DNA from: Propionibacteriaceae bacterium
GTDB lineage: Bacteria > Actinomycetota > Actinomycetes > Propionibacteriales > Propionibacteriaceae
NCBI GenBank assembly: GCA_027353565.1
Contig: DAIEHO010000099.1
Span: 1-7,928, forward strand
DNA: 7,928 bases
Direction: 5' to 3'
How positions within the stretch are numbered: the stretch's first letter is position 1; each line of letters starts with the position of its first letter. Below, one piece after another: positions 5,484 through 7,928 of the stretch. The notes below the pieces were generated by a model. It made no database searches. It saw nothing but the letters and a program-made list of their open reading frames with translations, and had not been told where the DNA came from. The position numbers were made by a program, and so were the translations under genes.

Positions 5484-6697
5484 CGACCGACGTGAGCGGG
5501 CGCACACGCGGCAGCGGTGAGCAGACCACTGTCACCGCCCTGCGCCTGCGCAACCGTTCGGCCGTCCTGCGTCACGTCATCCTCGCCCGCCAGACCACCC
5601 GAGCCGACATCGCGCGCGAGTGCGGCCTGTCACCGGCCAGCGCCTCCAACCTCGTCGCCGACCTCACGGCCGAGGGGCTGGTCCACGAGACCGGGACCGT
5701 CGCGTCCGGCGGCGGGCGCCCCATCGCGCTCATCGAGCCGCTCCCCGACGGCGCCTACACGATGGGGGCCGACATCGGTGAGCGTGGCGTCGCGGTCGAG
5801 CTCTTCGACCTGTCGATGAGCGCGGTCGACCGGGAGTTCCGCGGAGGTCGCGCGGAAGAGGACCCCGACGCGATCGGGCGCGACCTGCGTGAGGCCGTCG
5901 AGGCGCTTCGCGAGCGGCATGCCGACGAGTGGCCCCGCGTGCTCGGCGTCGGGCTGGCGATGCCCGGCATCGTCGAGAACGACGCCGACGGGACGCAGAC
6001 GCTCTACGCGCAGAACCTGCGCTGGCCTCCGGTGCGCATCGACGACCTGCTGCCGATGGACGTGCCGGTGTTCGCCGACAACGGAGCCAAGACGCAGGCC
6101 AAGGCCGAGCAGTGGTTCGGTGCGGCGCGAGGCGTGGACCACGCGGTCGTCGCACTCCTCGGCCGTGGCGTCGGGGTCGGCCTGATCCAGGAGGGCAGGC
6201 TCCAGTCGGGCTGGCGATCGAGCGCCGGCGAGTGGGGGCACACCAAGGTCGAGCGCCACGGCCGCGTGTGCCGATGCGGTGGCCGCGGCTGCGTCGAGGC
6301 GTACGTCGGAGCGCAGGCCATGCTGGACGCCTGGGCCGAACGCGGTGGCACGTTCGACGGCACCGGGTGGCGGGCGATCGGGCAGCTCCTCGAGGCCGCA
6401 CAGGGCGGTGACGCGGGCGCCGCAGCGGTGCTCGACGACGCGATCGACGCGCTGGCCCACGGCCTCGCGAACCTCGTCAACCTGACCAACCCGCAACGCA
6501 TCGTGCTCGGCGGGTGGGTGGGCATCCGCCTGATGGACGCGATGGCGGACCGGATCGAGGAAGCGGTGCGGGCCAGCTGCCTGGATCGGCCGGGATCACA
6601 GTTCGACCTGCTGCCCTCGACGTTCGGCGGCGACACCGTGGCGATCGGCGCCGCCATCCTTCCGCTCGAGCGCCTGATCAGGGACCCGCGCGCCTAG
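5480..6697 (+). CDS. ROK-family transcriptional repressor with sugar-binding domain
   Basis: This 405-residue protein has an N-terminal winged helix-turn-helix (about 21-85; 'TRADIARECGLSPASASNLV' is the recognition unit, with 'GGGRP' in the wing) joined to a ROK sugar-kinase-like domain. The zinc-binding ROK signature is complete: G253-H254 and 'CRCGGRGCVEAY' with C264, C266 and C271. The phosphate-binding motif, normally DIGGTK-like, reads 'DIGERG' (98-103), as in ROK regulators that bind sugar without phosphorylating it. D200 in 'FADNGAKTQA' sits where the catalytic base would be. Its ATG overlaps the hydrolase stop (ATGA), and only a weak ribosome site is seen, so translation is probably coupled. 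It probably represses this operon, and so itself, until an imported sugar binds. Family assignment is firm; target and inducer are inferred. Confidence 0.93.
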   Translation: MTTDVSGRTRGSGEQTTVTALRLRNRSAVLRHVILARQTTRADIARECGLSPASASNLVADLTAEGLVHETGTVASGGGRPIALIEPLPDGAYTMGADIGERGVAVELFDLSMSAVDREFRGGRAEEDPDAIGRDLREAVEALRERHADEWPRVLGVGLAMPGIVENDADGTQTLYAQNLRWPPVRIDDLLPMDVPVFADNGAKTQAKAEQWFGAARGVDHAVVALLGRGVGVGLIQEGRLQSGWRSSAGEWGHTKVERHGRVCRCGGRGCVEAYVGAQAMLDAWAERGGTFDGTGWRAIGQLLEAAQGGDAGAAAVLDDAIDALAHGLANLVNLTNPQRIVLGGWVGIRLMDAMADRIEEAVRASCLDRPGSQFDLLPSTFGGDTVAIGAAILPLERLIRDPRA

Positions 6698-6877
6698 CGG
6701 GGGACGGGACGGGCTGCCGGCCGTCGCGCATCGTGCGCCACCTTCACCCACCGCGCGGCGCCGGCGCGTCGGCGGGCGGTCGTCGTGGGGCGCGGGGCGC
6801 TGTGCCAGGACCCGGACGTCGGTGCGATCCTCGGCCACCTCGGGCTGCTGACCGGGCTGGTCGTCGGACGCTGCGCG

Positions 6878-6883
6878 TACGTT
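6878..6883 (+). promoter_or_regulatory. Candidate leaderless -10 box for the oxidoreductase gene
   Basis: TACGTT fits TANNNT and ends six bases before the GTG at 6890. No Shine-Dalgarno precedes that GTG and no good -35 box is visible. The rest of the gap (6698-6877) is GC-rich and contains a small hairpin (GCGCA-TCG-TGCGC, 6726-6738) that is too weak to call a terminator. Confidence 0.4.
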
Positions 6884-6889
6884 GTGGCC

Positions 6890-7852
6890 GTGAGCCCGGT
6901 CGACTTCGTCCCGCCCTTCGCTCCGCGCCGACCCGCCGAGGGTCCACCGCTGCGGGTGGCCGTGGTGGGGACGGGCGGCTGGGGGGAGCAGCACACCCGG
7001 GTGTTCGCCGACCGCACGGACACGGTGCTCTGCGGGGTCCTGGGCCGGGACCCCGACCGGACCGACGCCCGGGCCCGCGCCTACGGCAGCACCGCGTACA
7101 CCGACCTGGACGCGATGCTCGACGAGCAGCGGCCGGACCTGGTGACCGTCTCCCTGGCCAACGAGGCGCACTTCGACCTCACCCTGCGGCTCATCCGGCG
7201 CGGCATCCCGTTGTTCGTGGAGAAGCCCCTGGTGTTCGACCTGGCGGAGGCGGACGTCCTGCTCGCGGAGGCGGCGGAGCGCCACCTCTTCTTCGGCATC
7301 GACCTCAACCACCGCTTCGCCGAGCCCGTGCTCCGGCTGCACCGGGCGATCACCGCGGGCGAGCTCGGCGACCTCGTGTTCGCGACCTGGCGGTTCGGCG
7401 GCGAGCCCAACTTCGGGACCTCCCCGCACGCCAACCTGATCGAGACGCAGGTCCACGGGCTCGACATGCTTGAGCACCTCTGCGGGCCGATCTCCTCGGT
7501 CATGGCGCAGCTGTACGACAAGGCCCGACCCGGCACCTTCACGACGCTGGCGGTGGCCCTGGAGCTCGCGTCGGGAGCCGTCGGGACCCTGCTGGGCAGC
7601 TACGACTCGTCGTACGCCTACCCGCAGACCCACCACCTGGAGGTCAACGGCACGCTCGGCCGCGGCGTGGTCGAGGACACGGTCCGGCGCCTGGTGCTCT
7701 CGCGTGCAGGCGACGAGACCGCGCGGGTGTGGGAGGCCGGCTACTTCGACGACGAGGCCCGCAGCTTCCACAACACCTTCGACAGGCACGTCGACGCGTC
7801 GGTGATCGGCAGCCCGGCGTCCCAGCTGGTCCGGGGCGTGCGACCGGCGTAG
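6890..7852 (+). CDS. Gfo/Idh/MocA-family NAD(P)-dependent oxidoreductase
   Basis: This is a predicted sugar- or polyol-type dehydrogenase of 320 residues. Numbering is from the GTG at 6890. A Rossmann nucleotide-binding start, 'LRVAVVGTGGWGEQH' (about 21-35, with GTGGWG as the glycine loop), is followed by 'YGSTAYTDLDAMLDEQRPDLVTVS'-type strands. The family hallmark 'EKP' (E111-K112-P113, catalytic lysine) is next. 'VHGLDMLEHLCGP' carries the usual H189/D192 pair. The frame is open upstream to a GTG at 6785, but the extra 35 residues ('MGRGALCQDP...') do not look like family sequence, so the shorter start is preferred; GTG 6884 is also possible. The C-terminal end ('HVDASVIGSPASQLVRG') seems short for the family. 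It is 192 bp from the repressor gene, so it may be a separate unit. Substrate is unknown. Confidence 0.87.
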   Translation: MSPVDFVPPFAPRRPAEGPPLRVAVVGTGGWGEQHTRVFADRTDTVLCGVLGRDPDRTDARARAYGSTAYTDLDAMLDEQRPDLVTVSLANEAHFDLTLRLIRRGIPLFVEKPLVFDLAEADVLLAEAAERHLFFGIDLNHRFAEPVLRLHRAITAGELGDLVFATWRFGGEPNFGTSPHANLIETQVHGLDMLEHLCGPISSVMAQLYDKARPGTFTTLAVALELASGAVGTLLGSYDSSYAYPQTHHLEVNGTLGRGVVEDTVRRLVLSRAGDETARVWEAGYFDDEARSFHNTFDRHVDASVIGSPASQLVRGVRPA

Positions 7853-7875
7853 CCGGTACGGCACCCACGAGGTCT

Positions 7876-7928
7876 CTAGCTCGGCATCGCGACCGTCGCC
7901 ACCCGCATGCCCGTCTCGGCGGAGCGGA
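7876..7928 (-). CDS. Possible 3' end of a convergent gene, product unknown
   Basis: Read on the reverse strand, the right edge gives an open frame ending 'RSAETGMRVATVAMPS' and a TAG stop at 7878-7876. All 16 sense codons end in G or C, as in the other genes here. It would converge on the oxidoreductase gene with a 23-bp gap. Seventeen codons are too few to name a product. A competing reading is a + strand start at ATG 7907. Confidence 0.35.
   Translation of the reverse strand, partial: RSAETGMRVATVAMPS

Noticed and set aside
3900..5507. 535-codon - strand frame antisense to the hydrolase
   Set aside because: The + strand frame has clear catalytic motifs and a good ribosome site; the antisense product has none.
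5480..6697. ROK protein as a glucokinase
   Set aside because: It has an N-terminal winged helix-turn-helix and a degenerate phosphate-binding motif, so it is a regulator.
6698..6780. Terminator after the ROK gene
   Set aside because: Only a 5-bp hairpin and a GC-rich palindrome without a loop are visible, too weak to call.
6785..6889. N-terminal extension of the oxidoreductase from GTG 6785
   Set aside because: No ribosome site, the extension does not resemble the family, and a leaderless box lies just before GTG 6890.
6596..7864. 422-codon - strand frame antisense to the oxidoreductase
   Set aside because: The Rossmann loop and EKP motif on the + strand identify the real gene.

Overview
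The window is very GC-rich. Its genes end codons almost entirely in G or C, use GTG starts, and include two promoters of the leaderless type. This fits a high-GC actinobacterium, perhaps a Cellulomonas-like polysaccharide degrader; the genus is inferred from style, not shown by a marker gene. Most of the window is one sugar-utilisation locus on the + strand, flanked by unrelated housekeeping sequence.

Layout. Positions 1-233 (- strand) hold the 5' part of a VOC/glyoxalase-fold protein that runs off the left edge, with a probable leaderless promoter. A tRNA-Arg(ACG) lies at 385-457 and is followed by a perfect 17-bp hairpin (471-509) that is a likely terminator. Positions 510-779 are gene-free and carry the candidate promoter, a candidate operator and leader dyads for the sugar operon. 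The operon follows: a solute-binding lipoprotein (780-2066), two CUT1-type ABC permeases (2146-3024 and 3011-3886), a signal-less GH5-family glycoside hydrolase (GTG start at 3933, to 5483) and a ROK-family repressor (5480-6697). After a 192-bp gap comes a Gfo/Idh/MocA-family oxidoreductase (most likely 6890-7852), probably with its own leaderless promoter. The last ~50 bases look like the 3' end of a convergent - strand gene.

How it works together (inference). The lipoprotein would capture an oligosaccharide outside the cell and the permease pair would import it. No ATPase is encoded here, so a shared ATPase of the MsiK type elsewhere in the genome is expected. The GH5 enzyme has no export signal and so should cleave the imported sugar in the cytoplasm. 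The ROK protein, translationally coupled to the GH5 gene, probably senses a sugar from this pathway and represses the operon, perhaps through the dyad CTTAG-G-CTAAG that overlaps the predicted -10 box. The oxidoreductase may act on a sugar from the same route, but that link rests only on proximity.

The most unusual features are the cytosolic GH5 enzyme with an extra C-terminal beta-rich region, a four-copy 10-11 bp tandem repeat exactly at the permease/GH5 junction, and a strong hairpin between the binding-protein and permease genes. I see no phage, insertion sequence, CRISPR array or clearly novel defence system.
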